Shown here: positions 51,246 to 60,610 of the stretch, piece after piece | How positions within the stretch are numbered: position 1 is the first letter of the stretch | How the letters are laid out: each line of letters begins with the position of its first letter | NCBI GenBank assembly: GCA_018812485.1 | Contig: JAHJDO010000101.1 | Location: 1 to 61,796, forward strand | Direction: 5' to 3' | Source: a bacterium | GTDB lineage: Bacteria > JAHJDO01 | Length of the DNA: 61,796 nucleotides | Notes under the pieces: generated by a model | Databases searched by the model: none | What the model was told of the DNA's origin: nothing | The model's input: only the letters and a program-made list of their open reading frames with translations | Translations under genes and position numbers: made by a program

Positions 51246-53474
51246 ATGTTCAAACTCAGGATTTGCACAGAATGGATTAGAGTTTACCTGGCATTTTTGT
51301 TAGGCATTTTTTCTCTGGCTCTGAACGTTTATGCATCAGAGAGTGAATGGTGGAATACAGACTGGAAATACAGGAGCAAGCTGGTGGTTTTAACTCATGG
51401 GCTCAAGACTGATATAGATACTGCTTCTTTCTTGTTCTATCCCGTGGGGAGAGTAAATAAGAATCTGTCCGATATCCGGATAATTGATGAGCAGGGAAGG
51501 CAGACTCCTTATAAAGTCAGCTCCAATGAGGAAGAAAATCTGATTATAGACTTCAAGGTGGATAATGCCTCCAAGTGTGAATACTATATGTATTTCGGAA
51601 ATCCGAAAGCAGAAAAAATTGAGTATATGTTGAGACCAACCGCTAGCGGTTTGTTCCTGGAAACCAGAGAAAAAGCACGTAGTTCCCATCCCCGGGATTG
51701 GTCCCAAATGCAGACATTAATCCAGCAAAGCACTAAGATTTACGGCAAGGGCCCTCGCTGCCAAATCGATGACCTGGAGAACCCTTTTGGTTCTAATGAA
51801 AATTATCTCAGTATCTATCGTGGGACTATTTTCTGTCCGCTGGATGGCAAATATGGATTTGCCACTAACTCTGATGATGCCTCATTTTTGTTAGTTGATG
51901 GCAAGTTAGCAGTAAGCTGGCCTGGCGGGCATGAAAAGGAAGGTAAAGGACGACCCTTGATAGATAAATGGACTCACCAGGGAGAAATCTATTTAGAGAA
52001 AGGAGTACATCTTATCCAGTATTATCAAGAAGAGGGTACTGGCACACAACTATCACGGGCTGGATGGAAGAAACCCGGAGACAAAGACTTTATGATTATT
52101 CCGAAGGAGGCATTTATTGACAAATTAAAAGCCAGACAGGCTAGTCTTCAAGCCTATGGAAAACCTCTAAATGCTTTCTTCTTTACAGAGGAAAAAGAAA
52201 GCATGCGTTTTAATAGACAAACTCAGGAGTTGATATCTTTTCAATTTCAGGATGCTTCTATAAGTAAGGATAGCGGAACCCTTTCCTATCAATGGGACTT
52301 TGGGGATGGAAGTACCAGTAGCGAGAGGAATCCTCTGCATATTTACCCGGCTGACAGTATCTATAAAGTAAGATTACAGGTTAAAAATGTTGAAGACCTC
52401 ATGGATATCTATGAGAAATATATTCAGGTACATCCCCGGAGTCAGCCGAAAAGCATCCAGCTGGAATGGAGAGTTACTAACACCCTGAATATATTCTACC
52501 CGCAGGAACTACTTCAGTTAGGGGTCTGGATAAAAAACTATTCTGATACTGGCGCTAAGCTTAAGCTCGTCTGGGAATCTCTGGATAATAGGGGAGATAA
52601 GATTAAACAGGGTTCTAGGGAACTCGTTCTGGAACCGAATCAGGCAGAAAAGGTGGATATTCCTCCGGCCCGATTTATTAAAGATAAAAGTATGGATTTT
52701 TATCTGAGTTACGGCGGTAATATAATAACAAAAAAGAAAATAGAATTTTTAGATGTGGGTTCTGAGTTTAAAGGTCTAAGAATCGTGGAGGGTCACATAG
52801 AGGATTCAGAAAATAGCTTGGTGCTCTTTCGCATCAGCCAGACAAAAGCTCCTGCTTATCGTCCCCATCGTACTCAAAATAAAGCAAATATTGTTATACT
52901 GGGAGCTTCTTTTTACAATAAAGACGATAATGATAACTGCTGGAAAATACTTTCAGGATTACTGAAGAATTATTATGGGAATAAAGTTAAGGTAAACCTC
53001 AACTATGTAGAGATTTCAGAGGATGCACAAGTTAGTTCAGGTCTTCTGGGAATATGCCGATTAGAAGAAGCTATTAAACAGAATCCGGACCTGGTCCTGT
53101 TTTCCCTGGGAATGAATGAGGTTATTAGTCATCTTTCTCTGGGGGAATTCAAGCGCTGTTTAACCTTTCTTACCACAGCTATTAAATCCCGTGGGATACG
53201 CACTGTACTGGTAATTCCTCCACCGGTTATTGATAAAGTGATTTTTTCTATGGATATAGCCATAGCTGTGAAAGAAGTGGGATTAAGGCAGGCGGTTGAA
53301 ATGGTTGACCTTTTCAGCGCTTTTCCCAGGGAAGAGACTGCCCTTTCTCTGCTCTATCAATCTGATTTTTGTGAAAAAGTTCACCTTTTATATCCCCGCA
53401 GAGCTGGGCAGAGTTTAATAGCTAAACAAATCTTTGAAACAGTGAAGAAAAATGTCCCCAAACCAGAAAAATAA
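51246..53474 (+). CDS. Secreted DUF2341-PA14-PKD-SGNH multidomain protein
   Basis: 742 aa. Signal peptide 1-30 (cleavage after NVYA), DUF2341 about 34-125 (EWWNTDWKYRSKL), PA14-like domain about 165-290 (YRGTIFCPLDGKYGFATNSDD), PKD domain about 335-395 (YQWDFGDGSTSSE), a linker beta domain, and a C-terminal SGNH/GDSL-like domain from 546: GAS (553-555) with Ser555 in place of GDS, Asn624 in LGMNE, and EKVH with His713 near the end. The usual Asp of the DxxH pair is Glu710. If active it is an esterase or acyltransferase working on the surface polymer. Start codon follows the previous stop directly. Confidence 0.75.
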   Translation: MFKLRICTEWIRVYLAFLLGIFSLALNVYASESEWWNTDWKYRSKLVVLTHGLKTDIDTASFLFYPVGRVNKNLSDIRIIDEQGRQTPYKVSSNEEENLIIDFKVDNASKCEYYMYFGNPKAEKIEYMLRPTASGLFLETREKARSSHPRDWSQMQTLIQQSTKIYGKGPRCQIDDLENPFGSNENYLSIYRGTIFCPLDGKYGFATNSDDASFLLVDGKLAVSWPGGHEKEGKGRPLIDKWTHQGEIYLEKGVHLIQYYQEEGTGTQLSRAGWKKPGDKDFMIIPKEAFIDKLKARQASLQAYGKPLNAFFFTEEKESMRFNRQTQELISFQFQDASISKDSGTLSYQWDFGDGSTSSERNPLHIYPADSIYKVRLQVKNVEDLMDIYEKYIQVHPRSQPKSIQLEWRVTNTLNIFYPQELLQLGVWIKNYSDTGAKLKLVWESLDNRGDKIKQGSRELVLEPNQAEKVDIPPARFIKDKSMDFYLSYGGNIITKKKIEFLDVGSEFKGLRIVEGHIEDSENSLVLFRISQTKAPAYRPHRTQNKANIVILGASFYNKDDNDNCWKILSGLLKNYYGNKVKVNLNYVEISEDAQVSSGLLGICRLEEAIKQNPDLVLFSLGMNEVISHLSLGEFKRCLTFLTTAIKSRGIRTVLVIPPPVIDKVIFSMDIAIAVKEVGLRQAVEMVDLFSAFPREETALSLLYQSDFCEKVHLLYPRRAGQSLIAKQIFETVKKNVPKPEK

Positions 53475-54882
53475 GCACCTAGTCACGCACGAGCTTTTTC
53501 ATAAGCATCCGGAAGAGAGTGCCTGTCGCACTCTGACAGGAAGGCAGTGGATTATTCTCATCAGTTTATCAGTTTTACTGCTGGTATTCCTCATGGTATC
53601 ACCTTCCAGATGCCTTATTCTGGCGAATTTTCTGGCAGTAACTTTCTATATTCTCTTCTCTCTCTATAAATTTTTCCTTATTAATCTGTCAATAATGAAG
53701 AAAAAAGAGATAGAAGTTTCTGCAGGAGAAATAGAAGCATTGCCTGATGAAAAGCTGCCTGTCTATACCATTCTGGTTCCCTTATACAAAGAAACTGAAC
53801 TGTTAAAACAGATAACTACCTCTATTAATAAGCTTGACTATCCCAAGGATAAACTGGATGTAAAGTTGCTCCTGGAGGAGGATGACAGAGAAACCATAGA
53901 ATTTACCCAGAAGCTGAGCTTGGACAGCCATTTCAAGAGAGTGATTGTTCCCCACTCTATTCCCAAGACCAAACCTAAAGCTTGTAATCTGGGGCTTTCC
54001 GAGGCTCAGGGAGAATTTCTTGTAATTTACGATGCTGAAGACGTGCCCGAATCCGACCAGCTAAAGAAGGCCATACTGGCATTCAGGAAGGTACCTGATG
54101 AGGTTATCTGTCTGCAGGCAAAGCTGAATTTTTATAACCAGCGGCAGAACTGGCTTACCAGATGGTTCACTACTGAATACTCCATGTGGTTTGATCTTTA
54201 TCTGCCGGGCCTGGGAGATTTTGATGCCCCTATTCCCTTAGGTGGTACCTCCAATCACTTCAAGACAGACAAGCTCAAAGAACTGTGTGGATGGGATCCT
54301 TATAACGTAGCGGAAGACTGCGATCTGGGAATCAGACTTCATAAGAGGGGATATCGTACCCAGATGTTAGATTCCACTACCTGGGAAGAAGCTTGCAGTA
54401 ACCTGAAATACTGGATTCGCCAGAGATCCCGCTGGGTAAAGGGATATATTCAAACATATTTAGTAAATAATCGTCATCCTGTCAGTCTCCTTAAAAAACT
54501 GGGTATAAAAAATTATCTCAATTTTCACATGATTGTTGGAGGGATGTTTTTCTGTTTTTTAATGAATCCCTTTTACTGGCTGTTGACTTTGCTGTGGTTT
54601 CTTACCCGCTGGCAGGAGCTGGCTATCTTCTTCCCGCCGGCAGTATTTCTTCTTGGAGCACTGTGCCTTTTTGTGGGTAATTTCGTCTTTATCTATACAT
54701 GTGCCATAGGAGCCTATAAAAGAGGTTATTATGATTTGGTGAAATATGCACTGATAATTCCGCCTTATTGGGCATTAATAAGTATAGGAGCGTGGAAAGG
54801 CTTCATACAGCTGATAACCAGACCATTCTACTGGGAAAAGACCCGGCACGGTTTTTTTCAGGAAAATAAGAGAGAAAATTGA
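53452..54882 (+). CDS. Processive family 2 glycosyltransferase (cellulose synthase-like, XagB-like)
   Basis: 476 aa. Two N-terminal membrane helices (32-50, 54-80), cytoplasmic GT-A domain with DAED (194-197), SLGGTSNHF-like loop (IPLGGTSNHFKTD, 261-273), AEDCDLG (287-293) and QRSRW (324-328, the QxxRW of processive synthases), then three C-terminal membrane segments. TTEYSMWFDLYLPGLGDF is a hallmark of the XagB-like group. It would polymerise and export a polysaccharide. It overlaps the previous gene by 23 bases. No PilZ domain is fused, in contrast to BcsA. Confidence 0.87.
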   Translation: MSPNQKNKHLVTHELFHKHPEESACRTLTGRQWIILISLSVLLLVFLMVSPSRCLILANFLAVTFYILFSLYKFFLINLSIMKKKEIEVSAGEIEALPDEKLPVYTILVPLYKETELLKQITTSINKLDYPKDKLDVKLLLEEDDRETIEFTQKLSLDSHFKRVIVPHSIPKTKPKACNLGLSEAQGEFLVIYDAEDVPESDQLKKAILAFRKVPDEVICLQAKLNFYNQRQNWLTRWFTTEYSMWFDLYLPGLGDFDAPIPLGGTSNHFKTDKLKELCGWDPYNVAEDCDLGIRLHKRGYRTQMLDSTTWEEACSNLKYWIRQRSRWVKGYIQTYLVNNRHPVSLLKKLGIKNYLNFHMIVGGMFFCFLMNPFYWLLTLLWFLTRWQELAIFFPPAVFLLGALCLFVGNFVFIYTCAIGAYKRGYYDLVKYALIIPPYWALISIGAWKGFIQLITRPFYWEKTRHGFFQENKREN

Positions 54883-56183
54883 GAATCTCTAAAACTAAAT
54901 TTATGGAAAACCAGGTTATATTCCTGGCTGTTTTTGCTTTCAATTTAATTATTGCTTATTTCCTGGTCTTCAAATTTGGCTATGTTGCAGAGGAGGCAAT
55001 CATTCGCACCGGCCAGGCTCTTGATTTAATCAATGGCTATAATAGAGGCAGACAGAGTCTGATATGTTCAGTATGGTGGTTACCTCTGCCTACTTTTATT
55101 CAGTTGCCTCTGGCTTTTTGCAGGTTTCATCTCCATAAGCTCTTCCTGAATAATATAATATCCAGTTTCTTCGCTGCCGGTACTATAGTCTTCTTAAATA
55201 TGCTGTTCAAACACTGCGAATTAGACCGGCTCTACCGCTACCTGCTTTTGGCTGTTTTTCAGTTCACTCCTTTAATTCTCTTCTACTCTTCTAACGGTAC
55301 CAGCCAGATGATATTTGTGCTATTTCTAGTAGCCTCACTCTATTATTTGCTAAGCTGGTTAAAAGAAAATGGTTTGAGAGATTTTCTGTTTATGACGTTA
55401 AATACTTCCCTACTCTGTTTAATCAGGCTGGAAGGATTTTTTTATGCTCTAGCTATCCTGGCTATTGTTGTCGTAGTATCATTTCATCAGAAATATCAGC
55501 GTTCCCGGAAAGAAGGTCTCCTGCTTCTCTATCTTGCTCCAACTGGCTATCTGATCTCGCTCTGGTTTCTTTTTAACTGGCTGATAATGGGGGACTTGCT
55601 CTATTTTTTGAGAGGAATATTTTCTGGAGGAGGACAGTTGGAAAATCCATTGCTCAACTTTGTTATTATTTTACCTTTCGTTTTTATCCTATGGGCCAAG
55701 TTCCTTGAACTACAGGAAAAGAATAATCATTCCTATACTCTAAAGAAGTATATTTTTCTTATTCTCCTGATTGCCAGCTTGTTTTCAGGTCGAGCTCTTC
55801 ATCTAATTAAAAAAGAGGTGAACTGGGCGGGTAGGCATGAGCAAGAAATGGCGGAAATTGGAGCATATCTGGCTAAATATAAAGCGAATAGCCAGGTTTT
55901 AGTTACTGATTTTCAGGGTTACTTATTTAAATATTATGGCAGTGGGACCTATTTACTTACTCATTGCTTTGACTTTGACTTAGAAAAAATTCCTCCGGGT
56001 GATGAACCAGTTTATCTACTGGTTTCCCGTCCTGAAGACAAAGCTGGTTTTGGAAGTATCCACTGGAAATATCCTAACATTTATAATGAGGGTACCAAGT
56101 TTACTATGCTGGACCGGGATTTTGCCACCTGGCGGCTTTTTAGAGTAATTCGCGTTGATGGCAAGCTCATGGATGAAAGATAA
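54879..56183 (+). CDS. Polytopic membrane protein (GT-C-like or polymerase-like)
   Basis: 434 aa with about nine hydrophobic segments and an extended tail after 310. YVAEEAIIRTGQALDLINGY near residues 27-46 has the acidic first loop of GT-C glycosyltransferases. The frame starts with TTG overlapping the previous stop. An ATG at 54903 is an alternative. The C-terminal soluble part (about 320-434) contains VTDFQGYLFKYY. It may add a side-chain sugar or act on the polymer made by the adjacent synthase. No named family is certain. Confidence 0.6.
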   Translation: MRISKTKFMENQVIFLAVFAFNLIIAYFLVFKFGYVAEEAIIRTGQALDLINGYNRGRQSLICSVWWLPLPTFIQLPLAFCRFHLHKLFLNNIISSFFAAGTIVFLNMLFKHCELDRLYRYLLLAVFQFTPLILFYSSNGTSQMIFVLFLVASLYYLLSWLKENGLRDFLFMTLNTSLLCLIRLEGFFYALAILAIVVVVSFHQKYQRSRKEGLLLLYLAPTGYLISLWFLFNWLIMGDLLYFLRGIFSGGGQLENPLLNFVIILPFVFILWAKFLELQEKNNHSYTLKKYIFLILLIASLFSGRALHLIKKEVNWAGRHEQEMAEIGAYLAKYKANSQVLVTDFQGYLFKYYGSGTYLLTHCFDFDLEKIPPGDEPVYLLVSRPEDKAGFGSIHWKYPNIYNEGTKFTMLDRDFATWRLFRVIRVDGKLMDER

Positions 56184-56230
56184 ACAATAGCTGGAATTCT
56201 TATTCTTAAATATGATAGATTAGGATTGAA

Positions 56231-56923
56231 ATGAAAAGAAGAAATCCATTCAAACCAGTGGCGTTAAAGCATGGGTTCACGCTTTTGGAGCTTTTGGTTG
56301 TTATAGGCATAATTGCCGTACTTGCCAGCATACTTTTGCCTGTAGTAAACAGGGCTAGGGAAGAAGGGCGCAAGACGGCATGCATACAAACCATGAGACA
56401 GATTTATCTGGCTGTATCAATGTATAAGGATGACTACAATAATTATCTGCCTCCCTGGCTTTCTAATTTATATCCAAGTTACATCGGCACTAACAAAAAA
56501 ATTTACCTTTGTCTCAGCGATACTTCAAAAGGAACAGAGGGTGGAAAACCTGATTGGCACCAGGATCAATACTCAGAGACGGATGATACCAGTTCAAATA
56601 CTACCGCTCCAGGTCGTGACCCGCAAATTACCGCCTGCAGTTATCTCTATGAGTTCTGTGGTGCTACTTGTACATGGTTTGAAAACAGTTATGTCTCAAG
56701 TTCATCTGAGTTTATCGAAGCTGATACAAATAATGATGGTACAGTAACATGGAATGAAGCGAAGAAATGGCAGATGAAAAGTTATATGGGACCCAAAATT
56801 CCTATTGTGAGGTGTTTCTGGCATACCAGATCACCTTTAACAAATGATGATATTGTTTTGAATATGAGCTATGATGGAAACTTAACTATAAGCGGCCCTG
56901 AATGGGAAACCACTACTCATTAG
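56231..56923 (+). CDS. Type II secretion/type IV pilin-like pseudopilin with EF-hand-like loop
   Basis: 230 aa. The prepilin peptidase site HG/FTLLELLVVIGIIAVLAS has cleavage after Gly15 and Glu at +5, followed by a single helix. The body contains NRAREEGRKTACIQTMRQIY, common in planctomycete and omnitroph pseudopilins, and four Cys. Residues 165-176 (DTNNDGTVTWNE) match the EF-hand calcium loop exactly at positions 1, 3, 5, 6, 8 and 12. Function could be part of an extracellular filament or secretion device for the polymer. It is the last plus-strand gene of the operon. Confidence 0.8.
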   Translation: MKRRNPFKPVALKHGFTLLELLVVIGIIAVLASILLPVVNRAREEGRKTACIQTMRQIYLAVSMYKDDYNNYLPPWLSNLYPSYIGTNKKIYLCLSDTSKGTEGGKPDWHQDQYSETDDTSSNTTAPGRDPQITACSYLYEFCGATCTWFENSYVSSSSEFIEADTNNDGTVTWNEAKKWQMKSYMGPKIPIVRCFWHTRSPLTNDDIVLNMSYDGNLTISGPEWETTTH

Positions 56924-56936
56924 AGGAGGTTCCAGG

Positions 56937-58673
56937 TTATTCCAAATAGCTGATTTTTGCGGCAATATCTCTGTTGAAAGAAGGTATGGCGATAAGCAGG
57001 CTACCATCAGCGCATTTTATCTCTTCTTTTTTCAAAATTATGCCCTGATAGGTATCCCACCAGTATATCAGATAGTTGCCGGTTCTCAGGCCAAGTATCT
57101 CTCCATTAAGCGCATGCATTCTTTTATCGCTTTTATTCTGGATCCACAGTAACAAATTGGTGTTATCTTTGTTAACCAGAGCATGAGTTCTTACAAGAAT
57201 AGACGGGGTGGAATTTCCAGGATGATAACACTTAATTTGCCTGAACTGATAGTTTTCCTTTGTCCATTTCACATCTTTAACAAATTCTGCCAAGGCCTTA
57301 AAGTGATAATAAAGATTATTCTGGTCAATATGGCTGTCCCACCACCAGCTCATAGCCGTCCCGGCAGCTAAAGAAAAGACAGTGCTCCAGATACCGTCGT
57401 GCAGATAGTAGCCTTTGGGATCGCAACGTGAGTCCTGGTTGCTGTGAGTTATGGCAAATTCACCTACTAAATGAGGTTTAGCATACAACGTGTTCATTGT
57501 GTATCCCAATTTCTGGATCGTGAGAACAATGTCTTTACTCTCGTAGGTCCGGCTTTGAGTAAAATTAATGCCAGGTAACTGGAATACCTTAGTATCCCCC
57601 GGATTCTGGAAATAACTGGTGGTTACAAGATGTTTGTAGGGGTCGAACCTGGAGAGATATTGTATTATCTCCTTATGCCAATCCCAGACATTCTCAGAGG
57701 AGTAATTATCAGTGAAATCAACCTCATTCCACAGTTCCCAGGCCAATACATTGGGGCTGTAACCCCAGCGGGCTATAATATAGCGAAGTTTTTGCTTATA
57801 ATACTTTTTTGCCTGAGGACTGGTAAAAAACTCCTCTGGTTTAGCGCAGGGGCCGCCATTCGTCTTATTATATAGATTAGAAGACCATTTCCCGTAGGTT
57901 GAGGTGCTATTCAAAGTATTAAAAGTATCTATACACAGCATGACGTATATACCTCTGCTCTCTGCCAGATTGAGTACGTAGTCCAGCCGCCAGGCATCAG
58001 CCATGTTATAGCTGCCAAGTTTCTCCCATTCCAGAGCAAAAGCCCATGGAGAAAGCCAGATTCTAGTATAATTTTCGCCGGCCTCTTTCATTCTGGAAAA
58101 ATAGTAATCATAATCGTAGGTACCCTTATTAGAAGAATACCAGCATAGATTATGCCCCACTGCAAAGTAAGGACTTCCAGAGTCGAATTCAAAATAACGA
58201 CGATCCTCTGGACTAACCCTGATGAAGCCGCGAGTGTCTGAGGAAGTTACATGGAGTTTCCTGCGTCTAGAATGGTAAATATTAAGTTTATTCTTGAGAT
58301 GAAGCTGATAGTAATAAATTCCTTTCTGAGTGGGAGTAAAGCGTATCTTCCAGCATGGCTGCCCCTTAGGAACAAGAGAGACGTTCCCGTTCTTCGGAAG
58401 ACTCCGCTGGTAATCCTGATAGAGAAAGCCGAGTATATGTATTTTCTCCCTCTTCGGTGAGTAGAAAGTAGCGGTTACTTCAATATTCTCAGGGTTGAAA
58501 GGGTTGCCAGTGAACTGCTTCAGGTCAAAGGTAAGTTCAAATTGCTGGTAAGTCCTGATTGCTTTCTTAATTTCAGTTCTGAAATTTATTTTTTTCTCGT
58601 CTGCACAACCGGTCAGAATTAACCCGAGCATGATAAAACACAGGCATGTTCTTAGAATGACTTTTTCTCCCAT
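56937..58673 (-). CDS. DUF5060-type glycoside hydrolase, lipoprotein
   Basis: Paralogue of the gene at 48888 without its N-terminal binding domain. The frame opens at 58712, but the ATG at 58673 yields MGEKVILRTCLC and a signal peptide ending LTGC, a lipobox, giving a 578-aa lipoprotein. DUF5060 comes first (about 30-145), then the clan GH-A barrel with GTYDYDYYFSRMKEAGENY, Glu317 in LAWELWNEVDF (acid/base) and Glu405 in HLVGEFAI (nucleophile), and a C-terminal beta domain. All catalytic positions are normal. Convergent with the pseudopilin gene, 13 bases away. No strong ribosome binding site was seen before 58673. Confidence 0.82.
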   Translation of the reverse strand: MGEKVILRTCLCFIMLGLILTGCADEKKINFRTEIKKAIRTYQQFELTFDLKQFTGNPFNPENIEVTATFYSPKREKIHILGFLYQDYQRSLPKNGNVSLVPKGQPCWKIRFTPTQKGIYYYQLHLKNKLNIYHSRRRKLHVTSSDTRGFIRVSPEDRRYFEFDSGSPYFAVGHNLCWYSSNKGTYDYDYYFSRMKEAGENYTRIWLSPWAFALEWEKLGSYNMADAWRLDYVLNLAESRGIYVMLCIDTFNTLNSTSTYGKWSSNLYNKTNGGPCAKPEEFFTSPQAKKYYKQKLRYIIARWGYSPNVLAWELWNEVDFTDNYSSENVWDWHKEIIQYLSRFDPYKHLVTTSYFQNPGDTKVFQLPGINFTQSRTYESKDIVLTIQKLGYTMNTLYAKPHLVGEFAITHSNQDSRCDPKGYYLHDGIWSTVFSLAAGTAMSWWWDSHIDQNNLYYHFKALAEFVKDVKWTKENYQFRQIKCYHPGNSTPSILVRTHALVNKDNTNLLLWIQNKSDKRMHALNGEILGLRTGNYLIYWWDTYQGIILKKEEIKCADGSLLIAIPSFNRDIAAKISYLE

Positions 58674-58693
58674 GACGTCATCATAATCAAATT

Positions 58694-58933
58694 TTGGGAT
58701 ATCTTCAAGCACATCTTGAGCTTATCAGGGATTGTGGAATAAACAAGATTGAAATATGCTCTAGTATCTCTCATTTTAATCATAATAACACCGAACATAC
58801 AGAAGAGGTCAGAAAAAGTCTTCAAAAGTTAAAGATGGAAGCAGTCTCTTACCATGCTCCCTGCATAAAACTGATTTATCCAGAAATAACTGAGAAAAGA
58901 GAAGAGAGGGAAAAAGCCCCCTGTACCTCGTGA
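58694..58933 (+). pseudogene. N-terminal fragment of a sugar phosphate isomerase/epimerase
   Basis: Reading frame of 79 codons with QAHLELIRDCGINKIEICSS, VRKSLQKLKMEAVSYHAPC and YPEI: the second and third strands of the xylose isomerase-like barrel, where GI...IEI and (V)SYHAP are typical. The first strand and everything after about residue 75 are missing, and no plausible start or ribosome binding site precedes it (TGA lies 7 codons upstream in frame). A relic, comparable with the C-terminal fragment at 18130-18280. Confidence 0.6.
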
Positions 58934-58964
58934 GTTTTTTAATGAAATATAAAGCTCAGGCTAA

Positions 58965-60092
58965 TCATGACAGTGTTCCCCACATCTCTTCCTTGAGATC
59001 AAGGTAATATATATAATTTTCATATTTGACATCCGGAGGACATCTATGGTCACAGAATGGTATGTATCCTCCTCTTTCCACAAGCGGAACCAGTGATTCC
59101 AGATATTTCTTAATGGCATCAGGTCCTTCTATAAGTTTCATCTTGTCAACACCGCCCATAATCCGAAGATCCCTGCCGTATTCCTCGAGAAGATTTGCAG
59201 GATGTGTACATCCATTCACTTCGTATGGAAAAAGACAGTTAATCCCGCCTTCCATGAATCCTCTAAGTATTGGCCTTACATCGCCATCGCAGTCGACATA
59301 CCAGATATCTATGTTGTGCTCTTTAAGCTTTTTATTGATTCTTTTGTATCTTGGAACGACAACCCTGTTAAAAAACTCAACTGATACAATGGGCCCATTC
59401 TTAAAACATATATCCTCCCAGCCTGATGCAAAATCAAATTCAAAATGAGGCAGGATCTGATCCAGAAAATCCTCGACAAGAAGACATACTGTCTCAACCA
59501 TATCCTCAACCATATCAGGATAATCGTAAATTGCGTATGCTAATCCCTCAAAGGTGAGCATATCCCTTATTCGCCCGATCATCGAACCACAATTAACACC
59601 CAGAGGGTACGTTCTGTCCTCAGGATGCATTTTCTTATATTTCTCAATATCAACCTTTCTGTCTGGTTCTTCACGGGAAAACCGCTTTTCTTTACATTCC
59701 TTCCAGTCATCGGGAGTTACAATGGATGACTTTATATAGTGAGGGATTGTATCATGCCCGTCTTTTGGAACTTCCGCCATAACCCCGTATCCATTTATAA
59801 TAATCTTCTTATCAGCAGTTTCTGATATAACCTTGCCATCTTCGAATGGGGGAACCATCCAGGTTTTTCCCCTTATATATGTTATCTCATCAAAATTAAA
59901 GAATATATCTGCTTCGTCATTATTTGTAATATTATTTTCCCTAAACTCTTTCCATTTTTGAAAATTTTCATCCCAGTACCCAAACTCCATATTAAAACAC
60001 CTGTCAACTGGTTTATAGTGCATCTGATTATTAAAGCGTTCTCTGTTTGTCATGGTCCCTTTCCATTTTGGCCTGCATGGTGTAATTAACAT
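58965..60092 (-). CDS. Uroporphyrinogen decarboxylase-family protein 4
   Basis: 375 aa. NRERFNNQMHYKPVDR near residue 15 is the family N-terminus. Start at 60092 follows AGGAG at the right distance. The more usual first residues MTNRERF begin at 60053, preceded by AAGGGA, so 13 extra residues are possible. The metal region reads DCDGD (instead of His-X-Cys) and the late position FCDHRCPPDV has two Cys. A distinct subfamily from the three UroD paralogues at 9571-14673. Neighbouring aldolase and kinase remnants suggest a sugar-related role. Reaction unknown. Confidence 0.78.
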   Translation of the reverse strand: MLITPCRPKWKGTMTNRERFNNQMHYKPVDRCFNMEFGYWDENFQKWKEFRENNITNNDEADIFFNFDEITYIRGKTWMVPPFEDGKVISETADKKIIINGYGVMAEVPKDGHDTIPHYIKSSIVTPDDWKECKEKRFSREEPDRKVDIEKYKKMHPEDRTYPLGVNCGSMIGRIRDMLTFEGLAYAIYDYPDMVEDMVETVCLLVEDFLDQILPHFEFDFASGWEDICFKNGPIVSVEFFNRVVVPRYKRINKKLKEHNIDIWYVDCDGDVRPILRGFMEGGINCLFPYEVNGCTHPANLLEEYGRDLRIMGGVDKMKLIEGPDAIKKYLESLVPLVERGGYIPFCDHRCPPDVKYENYIYYLDLKEEMWGTLS

Positions 60093-60120
60093 TTTACAAT
60101 CTCCTGTTTTACTCCTTAGT

Positions 60121-60381
60121 TTAACTGATTTTTCTCATAAATTCCAGTGTTTCTCTGAATGATTTCACACCTGATGTTGCACCAGTTGCTGTTGTAGCCA
60201 GAGCACCTACTGCGTTTGCAAACCTGGCGGTTTTTTCCATTTGCCACCCTCTTATTATTCCTGTAAGAAATCCTGCTATAAAACAGTCGCCTGCTCCGGT
60301 AGTATCTATTGCTTTTACCTTATATGCAGGCGTTTTGAGCTTTTTATCCTTTGTAAAAACATAACTTCCTTTTTCTCCCAT
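60121..60381 (-). pseudogene. PfkB-family sugar kinase, C-terminal fragment
   Basis: 86 codons with the catalytic DTTGAGDCFIAGFLTG motif of PfkB (ribokinase) kinases, and ending in LEFMRKIS. The N-terminal two thirds (substrate lid and first ATP-site half) are gone. The intact start, MGEKGSYVF, resembles the mid-protein segment of normal PfkB proteins, not an N-terminus. It abuts the alcohol dehydrogenase N-terminus at 60377-60381, in a different frame. Cannot be a working kinase as it stands. Confidence 0.8.
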
Positions 60382-60610
60382 TTTTAAAACCGCTTATTTC
60401 TTTTCCTGTCTCTGCTATTTTACCTGCTATTTCGTGGCCTGTAATACGGGGTGGTGTAATTAGCTTATGTCCCTGATTATAGATTCTGAGGTCACTGCCG
60501 CAGATAGCACATGCTTTAATCTTAACAAGAACTTCGCCCGGTTTTATTTCAGGATCCGGGACCTCTTTTAGTATAATGCGTTTTGGTCCTTCATAAACTG
60601 CAGCTTTCAT
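60377..60610 (-). pseudogene. Zinc-dependent alcohol dehydrogenase, N-terminal fragment
   Basis: 78 residues of a medium-chain zinc dehydrogenase (GroES-like domain): MKAAVYEGPKRIILKEVPDP, the zinc ligand Cys in CAICGSDLR, and GHEIAG. Homology stops at GFKNG, where the usual GFKVGDRV begins, and the frame continues for 10 unrelated codons into the PfkB fragment. The structural zinc loop, Rossmann domain and C-terminus are missing. Its ATG overlaps the aldolase stop by 4 bases, so it was once a normal operon member. Confidence 0.8.

Noticed and set aside
58671-58680. TGACGTCA palindrome at the start of the lipoprotein glycosidase as regulator site
   Set aside because: An 8-base palindrome is expected by chance in a window of this size and has no second copy at a related position.
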